From positions 62,001 to 126,000 of the forward strand of contig CP033051.1 of assembly GCA_003667865.1 (NCBI GenBank): 64,000 nt of DNA, in the 5' to 3' direction. Under the pieces are notes generated by a model, which did no database searches, was not told the DNA's origin, and was given only the letters and a program-made list of their open reading frames with translations. Each line of letters opens with the position of its first letter. Within the stretch, counting starts at the first letter, position 1. Below are positions 56,348 to 64,000 of the stretch, in pieces. The translations under genes and the position numbers were made by a program. The stretch is from Rossellomorea marisflavi. GTDB lineage: Bacteria; Bacillota; Bacilli; Bacillales; Bacillaceae_B.

Positions 56348-57421
56348 TTATGATGTTTTTCTGATATTTTGCCATTTCCGATAGAGTCTTCCGTTTACGT
56401 AAAAGAAGCGCGAAACCCAGCCGGCTGCTCCAATAAATTCTCTTGAGAATTGTTGGATTTTTCTTTGCTTCCATACTTTTTCGTCAGACAAATATACACC
56501 AATTAATCCTTTATTAATTAATCGATGAAAATTGGAATGAGGCAGATCTTTTGAAAATTCTTCAGCCTTTTCAAGAAAATGTAATAAGCGAGACTGCAGA
56601 TGGTGCTCATCCTGATAGTATGTACAAAAATTCAGATCGCCTTCGATTAAATCCTCCTCCTGGTCAATATAGTAATCCAGGAGAATGTGCAAGCCTTGAA
56701 TATAAGGAAAATAGCTTCTGTAAATCTTTTGAGCATGATGTTCTTCAAAGTCTTCTCGAAGTGCATATGACACGAGACAAAAGATACCGAGCGTTGAACC
56801 TGAGCATGCAGAGAACTCATACCATTCCATTTCAGGAAGCGACTGTTTTAATGCATCAAACCATCTTTGTAAACGTTCAACGCGCTCTTCTACAACAACA
56901 TGCTTATGTATTTGTAAATCACAGTAGTACTGACAAAGTTCTAATAAAAAAGGCTTGATTACTTCATAATGGTCTAGCTTTTCTAAGCTATCCTGACATG
57001 TTGAAACGAGATCATGTAGATATCCACCATCATCTTGATCCTCACGAAGTGCATAATAATTTTCCAAATTTGCACCCGTTGTAAGGGCATGCTGCATAGA
57101 CGTGTGGAGAAGCTCAAAATCCTTAGGATCTAATGATGTGCTTCTGTCACATAAGTTGTCCAAATAATCGCTGATTGTTTGATAGGCAACAATAAAGCGA
57201 ACGGCGTCTTCTTTTGCATGAAGAGAAACGAGAGATAATATTGATCCACCTTCACAGTGAAACGTTTTATCCTCAATGCTATCAAGAGCTTGCTTTCTTA
57301 GCTCCACATTTGGAATCTGTGAAGCCCGTTCTCTCCAAAAATCTAATTCCTTATGCACAATAGGAAAGACCTTTCGATACACATCATGCATGAGTGAAAA
57401 GGGATGTGTCGGAATTGACAT
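56348..57421 (-). CDS. ytpB: Tetraprenyl-beta-curcumene synthase (YtpB)
   Basis: Makes C35 terpene tetraprenyl-beta-curcumene from heptaprenyl diphosphate in B. subtilis. 357 residues, DUF2600 family. Asp-rich metal region: YQTISDYLDNLCDRS; later QDDGGYLHDLVSTCQDSLEKLDHY and DYYIDQEEDLIEGDLNFCTYY. These terpene synthases lack the classic DDxxD order. AGGTG precedes the ATG. It starts 9 bases downstream of ytpA, so the two form an operon. Confidence 0.9.
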   Translation of the reverse strand: MSIPTHPFSLMHDVYRKVFPIVHKELDFWRERASQIPNVELRKQALDSIEDKTFHCEGGSILSLVSLHAKEDAVRFIVAYQTISDYLDNLCDRSTSLDPKDFELLHTSMQHALTTGANLENYYALREDQDDGGYLHDLVSTCQDSLEKLDHYEVIKPFLLELCQYYCDLQIHKHVVVEERVERLQRWFDALKQSLPEMEWYEFSACSGSTLGIFCLVSYALREDFEEHHAQKIYRSYFPYIQGLHILLDYYIDQEEDLIEGDLNFCTYYQDEHHLQSRLLHFLEKAEEFSKDLPHSNFHRLINKGLIGVYLSDEKVWKQRKIQQFSREFIGAAGWVSRFFYVNGRLYRKWQNIRKTS

Positions 57422-57430
57422 AGTTTCACC

Positions 57431-58237
57431 TCACGTTACTATATAACCGATTGCCTCTAGTCTATTTTCTACAAATTGTTTTGCGTATTCAAATATTTCC
57501 TCACGTTCAGGCTCATTAAAAATTTCATGGTAGCACTTTGGCCATTCTTTATAATGTAATTCTGAAAGCTGCAATTGTTGAAACCATCTTTTTACTTCTG
57601 TCTTATCAACAATCTTATCATCTGCTCCTTGCATCACAAGTAAAGGCAAGTCCGGTAGCTTTGAGATATTTCTGAAGGCTAAGCTAATGGCATGAACAAG
57701 TTCACGATACCATCTTACAGAAACCTTTGTAATATACAAAGTGTCGTTACTATCAATTTCTCTTACTTCTGGATTACGTGTAGCCATATCAATTGTAAGT
57801 CCAGATGGAAATTTCACTTTTGGAAACACCTTATTTAACCCATGGGAAATAAAATCCACCGGTTTTGGCGGCTTATTCACTAGACCTAAACAAGGAGACG
57901 ACAAGATCACACCTGCAAGCTTGATATGTGCTTCCTGAAGCATTCTGACAGCAACCAGTCCACCCATACTGTGACCAATCAAGAAAATCGGTAGTTCATA
58001 ATCAGTAGCTGCTTGAATCCAATCCTTTACCTCAGTTATATATTCATCAAAATGATCAATATGTCCTCTTTGTCTACGAGACGTTACTCCTTGACCCGGT
58101 AAATCTCCCATTATGACATGATACCCCTCCGCTCTCCACATCTCAATGAGCCAACGATATCGACCATGATGCTCCATGGCTCCATGGATGATGACAATCA
58201 CTGCTTTCGCTTCCTTTTCAGTTTCCCACTTCCACAT
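57431..58237 (-). CDS. ytpA: Alpha/beta hydrolase, lysophospholipase YtpA
   Basis: 268 residues. Serine hydrolase with HGAMEHHGRY (oxyanion region), nucleophile in LIGHSMGGLVAV, Asp in MQGADDKIVD and His in CYHEIFNEPE. In B. subtilis YtpA produces the antibiotic lysophospholipid bacilysocin. AGAGGAGG precedes the ATG. Operon with ytpB. Confidence 0.93.
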   Translation of the reverse strand: MWKWETEKEAKAVIVIIHGAMEHHGRYRWLIEMWRAEGYHVIMGDLPGQGVTSRRQRGHIDHFDEYITEVKDWIQAATDYELPIFLIGHSMGGLVAVRMLQEAHIKLAGVILSSPCLGLVNKPPKPVDFISHGLNKVFPKVKFPSGLTIDMATRNPEVREIDSNDTLYITKVSVRWYRELVHAISLAFRNISKLPDLPLLVMQGADDKIVDKTEVKRWFQQLQLSELHYKEWPKCYHEIFNEPEREEIFEYAKQFVENRLEAIGYIVT

Positions 58238-58388
58238 AATTATTTCCTCCTCTGACTACAAGCTTATCTATTTAGCGAATCTTATAATGCTGAAAACCGT
58301 GTTAATAACCATTCTATAATAAAATTTACTATTCTAAAAAAAATCTGATACCATTTAGTATAACCAATTAATAAAAAGGAGTAATGAT

Positions 58389-58910
58389 ATGAAATATCCT
58401 TATTATGAGAAAATCCCTAAAATAGCCGAAAGTGCCTATATTGCTGACTATGTAACAATTAGCGGAGATGTTGAAATTGGAGAACAATCTAGTGTTTGGT
58501 TTCATTCGGTCATACGTGGAGATGTTGCTCCAACAATTATTGGAAATAGAGTCAACATTCAAGACAACTCTGTTCTTCATCAGAGTCCAAACAACCCACT
58601 TGTCATTGAAGATGATGTGACGGTTGGACATAGTGTAATCCTACATAGTTGTAAAATTCGTAAAGGTGCACTAATTGGAATGGGTAGTATCGTGTTGGAC
58701 AATGCTGAAATTGGAGAAGGAGCGTTTATTGGAGCAGGAAGTTTAGTTCCTCCAGGTAAGGTGATACCTCCAAACTCACTAGCTTTTGGACGACCTGCAA
58801 AGGTCATTCGTGAGGTAAATGAACACGATATAAGTGAAATGAAGCGCATATCTAGAGAATACGCTGAAAAAGGGCAATATTATAAGAGCCTAACACCTCT
58901 TGATAAATGA
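58389..58910 (+). CDS. ytoA: Gamma carbonic anhydrase family protein YtoA
   Basis: 173 residues. Left-handed beta-helix built of hexapeptide repeats ([LIV]-G-xxxx), e.g. VTISGDVEIGEQSSVWFHSVIRGD. Metal-ligand histidines in VLHQS and VTVGHSVILHSC. Trimer likely. Carbonic anhydrase activity is a family prediction; some members are inactive. AAAAGGAGT precedes the ATG. Divergent from ytpA. Confidence 0.92.
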   Translation: MKYPYYEKIPKIAESAYIADYVTISGDVEIGEQSSVWFHSVIRGDVAPTIIGNRVNIQDNSVLHQSPNNPLVIEDDVTVGHSVILHSCKIRKGALIGMGSIVLDNAEIGEGAFIGAGSLVPPGKVIPPNSLAFGRPAKVIREVNEHDISEMKRISREYAEKGQYYKSLTPLDK

Positions 58911-58973
58911 GGTAAGTCTCAAGTTTTAGTGTAAGTTATATGCTTAATGAATATTCATTAGTCCACTAAATTA

Positions 58974-59026
58974 TAAAAGAAGGACTGCCTTTACTAAATA
59001 CACTAGTTTAGGCAGTCCTTTTTATA
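58974..59026. terminator. Bidirectional terminator ytoA / metK
   Basis: AAAAGAAGGACTGCCT pairs with AGGCAGTCCTTTTT, with a 20-base loop. Confidence 0.85.
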
Positions 59027-59033
59027 TCTAATA

Positions 59034-60233
59034 TTATTTTGTTGCTTGTTCTTTTAATGCAGCTGCTTTATCTGTACGCTCCCATGGTAAATCAAGATCG
59101 TTACGTCCAAAGTGACCATATGCTGCAGTTTGCTTGTAGATTGGGCGACGTAGGTCTAACATTTTGATAATACCTGCTGGACGTAGATCGAAGTTATTAC
59201 GTACTACTTCAATTAATACATCCTCAGTAACAGTACCTGTTCCGAATGTGTCGATTGCAATTGAAACTGGCTGTGCAACCCCGATTGCATACGCAAGCTG
59301 TACTTCACACTTATCAGCTAATCCTGCTGCTACGATATTTTTCGCTACGTAACGAGCAGCATATGCTGCAGAACGGTCAACCTTTGTTGCATCCTTACCA
59401 GAGAATGCTCCGCCACCGTGACGAGCATATCCACCGTACGTATCAACAATGATTTTACGACCTGTTAAACCAGCATCACCTTGTGGTCCACCGATAACAA
59501 AGCGGCCAGTTGGGTTAATGAAGTATTTTGTTTCACTATCAATCAGTTCTTTTGGAACAACTGGATCAATAACATGCTCTTTAAGATTACGTTGAATTTG
59601 CTCTAGGCTGATTTCTGGATGATGTTGTGTAGAGATAACAATTGTATCAATACGAACAGGCTTATCGTTTTCATCATATTCAACCGTAACTTGTGTTTTT
59701 CCGTCTGGACGTAGGTATGGAAGAATATCTTCTTTACGAACCTCTGTTAAACGACGAGAAATTTTATGAGCTAAAGAAATTGGAAGTGGCATAAGCTCTT
59801 TTGTTTCATTACATGCAAAACCAAACATTAAGCCTTGGTCTCCTGCACCGATTGCATCAATTTCTTCATCAGACATTTGACCTTCACGAGCTTCCAAAGC
59901 TTGGTCAACACCCATAGCGATGTCTGCAGATTGCTCATCAATTGATGTTAGTACAGCACAAGTTTCAGCATCGAAACCATATTTAGCTCTTGTATATCCA
60001 ATTCCACGAATCGTTTCACGAACGATTTTTGGAATATCTACGTATGTGTTTGTTGTAATCTCCCCTGCAACTAGAACTAAACCAGTTGTAACAGATGTTT
60101 CACAAGCTACACGTGCATTTGGATCATTTGCTAAAATAGCATCAAGAATTGAATCAGAGATTTGGTCACAAATTTTATCTGGATGTCCTTCTGTTACAGA
60201 CTCAGATGTGAAGAGACGACGTTTTTTTGACAT
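59034..60233 (-). CDS. metK: S-adenosylmethionine synthetase
   Basis: Makes SAM from methionine and ATP. 399 residues. Signatures: [37 protein letters not shown], and [31 protein letters not shown] precedes the ATG. A complete SAM-I riboswitch lies upstream, so it is repressed by its own product. In B. subtilis asnB lies next to metK; it is absent here. Confidence 0.97.
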   Translation of the reverse strand: MSKKRRLFTSESVTEGHPDKICDQISDSILDAILANDPNARVACETSVTTGLVLVAGEITTNTYVDIPKIVRETIRGIGYTRAKYGFDAETCAVLTSIDEQSADIAMGVDQALEAREGQMSDEEIDAIGAGDQGLMFGFACNETKELMPLPISLAHKISRRLTEVRKEDILPYLRPDGKTQVTVEYDENDKPVRIDTIVISTQHHPEISLEQIQRNLKEHVIDPVVPKELIDSETKYFINPTGRFVIGGPQGDAGLTGRKIIVDTYGGYARHGGGAFSGKDATKVDRSAAYAARYVAKNIVAAGLADKCEVQLAYAIGVAQPVSIAIDTFGTGTVTEDVLIEVVRNNFDLRPAGIIKMLDLRRPIYKQTAAYGHFGRNDLDLPWERTDKAAALKEQATK

Positions 60234-60324
60234 CGGGGTTCCTCCTTAATCATCATTACTTTACATATTTCGTCACGGTACTCATTCCCTAAGTAGTATG
60301 AAGTAAACATAGGAATTTTATAAA

Positions 60325-60566
60325 ATAAAATAAACCTTTCCTATAGATATCGTAGAGGAAAGGTTTTACTTCAAAGTCTTAGCCTTTCACTCTTATCGCT
60401 CAAGGTATTGAACCTTGCCTCAGTTTAGCACCTTCGCTCCGAAAGTTTATTGTATAATTTAAGGGTCTACATAATGGAGACCGAACATACAATATTTTTT
60501 CATAAAATGAGCAGGTTGCTGGGCTTCATTGGGTCTGCTCCCTCCACCGACTCAGGATAAGAGTAT
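60325..60566 (-). promoter_or_regulatory. SAM-I (S-box) riboswitch of metK
   Basis: On the minus strand: CTCTTATCCTGAGTCGGTGG (P1/P2, 60563 downward), GGGAGCAGACCCAATGAAGC, CCCAGCAACCTGC, GGTGCTAAACTGAGGCAAGG, and closing GAGCGATAAGAG (about 60401-60390). The terminator AAACCTTTCC/GGAAAGGTTT with an ATTTTATTTT tail lies at 60366-60325. All conserved S-box blocks are present in order. Confidence 0.96.
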
Positions 60567-60819
60567 CCGTTTCAATCACTTATCTTAACGTCTATGTCAA
60601 AACGTGTCAACAAATATTTCCTAGATTTCCAGTTGTATTTTATTCAATGAATTTGAATATTGCGAATCTATATTATAAGGAATATTTTGCTTTTCGTTTA
60701 CAGAAAAATCATTATACTATTAATAGTTACAAAAAATAGACAAACAAACCTATTTTGCACATAATATAATCGTTACATACACTATTTTGTAAGCACAATT
60801 AAAAAAACGGCTAAATAGT

Positions 60820-60848
60820 ATAGACTAATAATTTAATTGTGTTATACT
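60820..60848 (+). promoter_or_regulatory. pckA promoter with CcpN-like operators
   Basis: TAGACT (60821-60826), 16 bases, TATACT (60843-60848). The -10 lies inside TGTGTTATACT (60838-60848), which fits the CcpN motif TRTGHYATAYW at every position. An inverted weaker copy covers the -35. In B. subtilis CcpN represses pckA during growth on sugar. Confidence 0.6.
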
Positions 60849-60899
60849 AATTTCAAGATTATTAATATTAGTAAATTTTTTCATAAAAGGATGGGTTTG

Positions 60900-62486
60900 A
60901 TGAATTCAGTTAGCATGTCAAATGAATTAGTATCGTTGCTTCAGGGTCAAAATATTCAAATGCAGCTTTCTGTTCCTCAGCTAGTAGAAAAAGTATTACA
61001 GCGTCAGGAAGGCGTTCTTACTTCTACTGGAGCTGTTAGAGCAGAAACTGGGAAATACACTGGTCGCAGCCCTAAGGATAAATTTATCGTTGAAGAAGAA
61101 AGCATTAAAGATAAGATTGATTGGGGAAGCGTAAACCAACCCATTTCTTCTGAGGTCTTTGAAAAGCTTTATGATAAAGTGATCAAATACTTACAAAATA
61201 AAGATGAAGTATTCGTATTCAATGGATTTGCTGGTGCAGATCCTAAATACAGATTGCCAATTCAAGTGATTAATGAATATGCTTGGCACAATCTATTTGC
61301 ACATCAATTATTTGTCCGTCCAACAGAAGATGAGCTATCTGAACATCAAGCAGAGTTTTCTGTCGTCTATGCTCCAAACTTTAAAGCAGATCCAGAAGTT
61401 GATGGAACAACTTCAGAAACATTTATCATTGTATCTTTTGAAAAGAGAACAGTATTAATCGGTGGAACAGAATATGCAGGAGAAATGAAGAAATCAATCT
61501 TCTCTGTTATGAACTATATTCTTCCTGAAACCGATATTTTATCCATGCACTGCTCAGCAAACGTTGGTCGTGAGGGTGATGTTGCCTTATTCTTTGGTTT
61601 GTCCGGAACAGGAAAAACAACACTATCAGCAGATCCTAACAGACGTCTTATTGGAGATGACGAGCATGGCTGGTCACCAAATGGAGTCTTCAATATTGAA
61701 GGTGGCTGCTACGCGAAGTGTATTGGATTGTCTCGTGAGAAAGAACCACAAATATTTGATGCCATCCGCTTTGGTTCTGTACTAGAAAATGTAATGGTTA
61801 ATGAACATACTCGTATTGCTGATTATGATGATAATTTGTTAACAGAAAATACACGTGCTGCTTATCCGATTCAAGCAATTGACAATATTGTTGAGCCAAG
61901 TATTGCAGGACACCCAAATACAATTATCTTCTTAACTGCTGATGCCTTTGGCGTGCTACCTCCAATCAGTAAGCTTTCAAAAGAGCAAGCAATGTATCAT
62001 TTCTTAAGTGGATACACATCAAAGCTTGCTGGCACTGAGCGTGGGGTTACATCACCAGAAGCGACATTTTCAACTTGCTTTGGTTCTCCTTTCTTACCAC
62101 TTCCAGCAATTCGCTATGCTGAAATGCTAGGAAAGAAAATCGATGAGCATAATTCTCAAGTGTTCTTAGTTAACACTGGCTGGACTGGTGGAGAATACGG
62201 TGTTGGGAAGCGTATGAAGCTTAGCTATACTCGCGCTATGGTTCAAGCTGCACTTGAAGGCGAATTAACAAATGTTGAAACGGTCCAAGACGAAATCTTT
62301 GGTCTATCTATTCCTGTACACGTACCTGGAGTTCCTGATGAGGTTCTTCAACCAGTCAAAACATGGGATAATGAAAAGGCTTACACACAAAAGGCATTGG
62401 AGCTTTCAGAGCAATTCCGTAACAACTTCAAGAAATTCTCTAGCTTCTCAACTGCCATTGAGGAAAAAGGTGGACCTTTAAAATAA
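60900..62486 (+). CDS. pckA: Phosphoenolpyruvate carboxykinase (ATP)
   Basis: Converts oxaloacetate to PEP, the entry step of gluconeogenesis. 528 residues, against 527 in B. subtilis. ATG at 60900 with AAAAGG at 9 bases, giving [14 protein letters not shown]; the frame is open 21 residues further upstream without support. Substrate region TGRSPKDKF, kinase-1 loop [13 protein letters not shown], metal site GDDEHGWS. The promoter overlaps CcpN-like motifs. Confidence 0.96.
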   Translation: MNSVSMSNELVSLLQGQNIQMQLSVPQLVEKVLQRQEGVLTSTGAVRAETGKYTGRSPKDKFIVEEESIKDKIDWGSVNQPISSEVFEKLYDKVIKYLQNKDEVFVFNGFAGADPKYRLPIQVINEYAWHNLFAHQLFVRPTEDELSEHQAEFSVVYAPNFKADPEVDGTTSETFIIVSFEKRTVLIGGTEYAGEMKKSIFSVMNYILPETDILSMHCSANVGREGDVALFFGLSGTGKTTLSADPNRRLIGDDEHGWSPNGVFNIEGGCYAKCIGLSREKEPQIFDAIRFGSVLENVMVNEHTRIADYDDNLLTENTRAAYPIQAIDNIVEPSIAGHPNTIIFLTADAFGVLPPISKLSKEQAMYHFLSGYTSKLAGTERGVTSPEATFSTCFGSPFLPLPAIRYAEMLGKKIDEHNSQVFLVNTGWTGGEYGVGKRMKLSYTRAMVQAALEGELTNVETVQDEIFGLSIPVHVPGVPDEVLQPVKTWDNEKAYTQKALELSEQFRNNFKKFSSFSTAIEEKGGPLK

Positions 62487-62502
62487 ATCAACAATTGCAA
62501 TA

Positions 62503-62602
62503 CTAGTAAAGGTTGTCTCGTAACAAGAAATCTTACCTGATCACAACGATATCTGTCGTCGTAAAAGGAAGTATTTCTTTGAGAGGCAGCCTTTTCTATT
62601 AT
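62503..62602 (+). terminator. Terminator after pckA
   Basis: AAAGGTTGTCTC pairs with GAGAGGCAGCCTTTT, ending CTATTATTTTTTC. Inner hairpins such as ACGATATC...GTCGT lie in the 65-base interior. Confidence 0.7.
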
Positions 62603-62702
62603 TTTTTCTCATTGTGCTCCTTAGGTATACAAACTAAAATTCATCTATACATAGAGAACTATTTTTTGGTAAGATATCTTAAAGCATTAAGGGGGAAAAG
62701 AA

Positions 62703-63494
62703 ATGATTAGACAGTTAACGCAAGCAGACGACCCTGCTGTTCAACAGCTAATAAGGCAAAAGCCTGCGGAAAATTTATTTATCATTGGTGATGTAGAAGC
62801 CTTCGGCTACGAAGAAGACTTTCAAACATTATGGGGAGAATTCGATGATGATGGAAAGCTACAAGCTGTTCTTTTAAAATATGAAGAAAATTTCATCCCA
62901 TTTTCTTTGGGAGCTTTTGACGCAAAAGGATTTGCAACGATTATGAATAGCTCTGAATCTTTCACATTTCTATCTGGTCTTAAAGAAATCGTTTCTCAGA
63001 TTGAACCATATTTAACTGTACAACCAACCTCAAAGAGAGAATTTTATTATGCCAAATGTACACATTCAGAATTGTTAGTAAAACGAGTTGATGACGAAGT
63101 AAAAAAAGTAACACTTGAAGAAATCCCCCAACTCGTTGATTTGTTAACTAGTATTCCTGAATTTCATAACAGTCAAACGACGATTGAGAACAAAAAGAGA
63201 AATATGGAAAAAGGCGTCTCAAGAAGCTACTATTTTGAAGAAGATGGGAAAATGGTATCCACTGCTTCAACAACAGCTGAAAATAGTCTGTCTGCTATGA
63301 TTGTTGGGGTTGCAACAGATGCTCATTATAAAAGAAAAGGCTATGCAACACGCTGCCTGAATCAACTATGCTTAGATATCCTTGCTGAAGGAAAAGAGCT
63401 TTGCTTATTTTATGACAACCCTGAAGCTGGAAAGATCTATAAGCGTCTTGGGTTTGAGGATATTGGATTTTGGAGTATGAACACATTTAAATAA
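62703..63494 (+). CDS. GNAT family N-acetyltransferase
   Basis: 263 residues. The C-terminal half is a GNAT domain: MIVGVATDAHYKRKGYATRCLNQL (acetyl-CoA loop with RKGYAT) and LFYDNPEAGKIYKRLGFEDIG. The N-terminal 130 residues are a second, degenerate GNAT-like half, a two-domain layout seen in several Bacillus acetyltransferases. The acceptor is unknown. AAGGGGGA precedes the ATG. Confidence 0.88.
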   Translation: MIRQLTQADDPAVQQLIRQKPAENLFIIGDVEAFGYEEDFQTLWGEFDDDGKLQAVLLKYEENFIPFSLGAFDAKGFATIMNSSESFTFLSGLKEIVSQIEPYLTVQPTSKREFYYAKCTHSELLVKRVDDEVKKVTLEEIPQLVDLLTSIPEFHNSQTTIENKKRNMEKGVSRSYYFEEDGKMVSTASTTAENSLSAMIVGVATDAHYKRKGYATRCLNQLCLDILAEGKELCLFYDNPEAGKIYKRLGFEDIGFWSMNTFK

Positions 63495-63502
63495 TCTTCG
63501 TA

Positions 63503-63543
63503 ACAAAAAGCAAAGCTGTATTCACGCAACTTTGCTTTTATCA
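63503..63543. terminator. Bidirectional terminator GNAT gene / ytmB
   Basis: AAAAAGCAAAGCTG pairs with CAACTTTGCTTTT. Confidence 0.78.
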
Positions 63544-63551
63544 ACATAAGG

Positions 63552-63794
63552 TCAGTTAGTAGAATTTAATGCAACAAGACGGTATGTAATAATCGTCTGA
63601 TCGTTTTCCCACTGTAGCTTTTCGATTTTCGCATATCCATTATGTTCACTTTCCTTCGTTCTTCTCACTTCAATTGGAACATGCATCGGATATAAACGAT
63701 AGGAATCCTTCACAAGTGTAAATACATTTTCCTCTTCTCGCTGTTCGTTCCCTTTTGTCACAATCATCGTATTAAGCTCTAATCCCATTCCCAT
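63552..63794 (-). CDS. ytmB: YtmB, DUF2584 family protein
   Basis: 80 residues, beta-rich and basic-acidic mixed: MGMGLELNTMIVTKGNEQRE, then VFTLVKDSYRLYPMHVPIEV and ending TIITYRLVALNS. Length and N-terminus match the DUF2584 family. GAGAGGG precedes the ATG. It lies directly downstream of the ytmA-like gene, 45 bases away. Role unknown. Confidence 0.9.
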   Translation of the reverse strand: MGMGLELNTMIVTKGNEQREEENVFTLVKDSYRLYPMHVPIEVRRTKESEHNGYAKIEKLQWENDQTIITYRLVALNSTN

Positions 63795-63838
63795 AGCAAA
63801 TCCCTCTCAATCTTAAATCAATTTTCTCACTTTTTATT

Positions 63839-64000
63839 TTATTGTTGTTTCATCCATTTGCATACCATTTTCACAATATCTCGGTTTACTTTTGGAGGAA
63901 AATAATGTGTGTATTCTGGGAAATAGTATGATTCCACCTTCTTACCTAATTCCTTTAACCTTTTTTCAAGGCGGTATGCATGATCAACTGTAACATTCTT
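63839..64000 (-). CDS. ytmA: YtmA-like alpha/beta hydrolase, C-terminal end (cut by window edge)
   Basis: Last 53 codons of a gene entering from the right edge. The readable end contains VTVDHAYRLEKRLKELGKKV and then YYFPEYTHYFPPKVNRDIVKMVCKWM, with stop TAA. A paired helix followed by a His-containing stretch fits the C-terminal part of serine hydrolases, and ytmA lies next to ytmB in B. subtilis. The name rests mainly on synteny, since the catalytic core is outside the window. Confidence 0.75.
   Translation of the reverse strand, partial: KNVTVDHAYRLEKRLKELGKKVESYYFPEYTHYFPPKVNRDIVKMVCKWMKQQ

Overview
This window is low-GC Gram-positive chromosome of a Bacillaceae member (Bacillus sensu lato). 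The evidence is AGGAGG-type ribosome binding sites, frequent TTG and GTG starts, T-box and S-box leaders, a sigma-B promoter, and a gene order that follows the Bacillus subtilis tyrS to ytmA segment almost gene for gene. Species cannot be fixed from the sequence alone. Both ends cut genes: tyrS on the left, a ytmA-like hydrolase on the right. I see no tRNA, rRNA, CRISPR array or prophage.

Layout. 1-8.7 kb: the 5' part of tyrS with its T-box, a large class A penicillin-binding protein, and the acetate-use locus acsA / acuABC (acetyl-CoA synthetase plus its acetylation and deacetylation enzymes) with candidate catabolite operators between them. 8.7-13 kb: ccpA-motP-motS and aroA (chorismate mutase/DAHP synthase). 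13-22 kb: a long FtsA-like ATPase with a repetitive C-terminus, the ytxJ/ytxH/ytxG stress genes (a sigma-B promoter precedes ytxG), murC, an unknown 223-residue protein and the DNA translocase gene sftA. 22-33 kb: ytpR, ytpQ, ytpP, a PfoR-type membrane protein, a lipoprotein, ytoQ, a DUF84 NTPase, ytoP, ytzB, ytnP, trmB, ytzH and ytmP. 33-49.5 kb: amyX pullulanase, ytlQ, ytlP, a cysteine-synthase-like gene, D-amino-acid aminotransferase, pepV, ytzE, a pseudouridine synthase, the ytgP/murJ flippase, ytfP, a cse60-like gene, a rhodanese and leuS with its T-box. 50-64 kb: a hydroxybutyrate dehydrogenase, yttB, a complete IS4-family element with target duplication, a small-gene pair, ytqA-ytqB, ytpA-ytpB, ytoA, metK under a SAM riboswitch, pckA, a GNAT protein, ytmB and the ytmA end.

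How the genes fit together. CcpA is encoded a few kilobases from acsA/acuABC, whose shared intergenic region carries cre-like sequences. pckA, a gluconeogenic gene, has a promoter that overlaps a CcpN-like motif. A cell-envelope theme (penicillin-binding protein, murC, murJ, sftA, FtsA-like protein, D-amino-acid aminotransferase) runs through the segment. Most genes are housekeeping and syntenic.

The less ordinary content is mostly intergenic. There are seven copies of a modular, hairpin-rich repeat, all in the left 38 kb. There is also an A-B-A'-B' inverted repeat cluster at 25.5 kb, a four-unit repeat with a 20-21 bp period at 50 kb, a structured but unidentified 640-bp gap at 41.4-42.1 kb, and an IS insertion with a clear 13-bp duplication. 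The most interesting protein is the 723-residue FtsA-like ATPase with about five C-terminal repeats.
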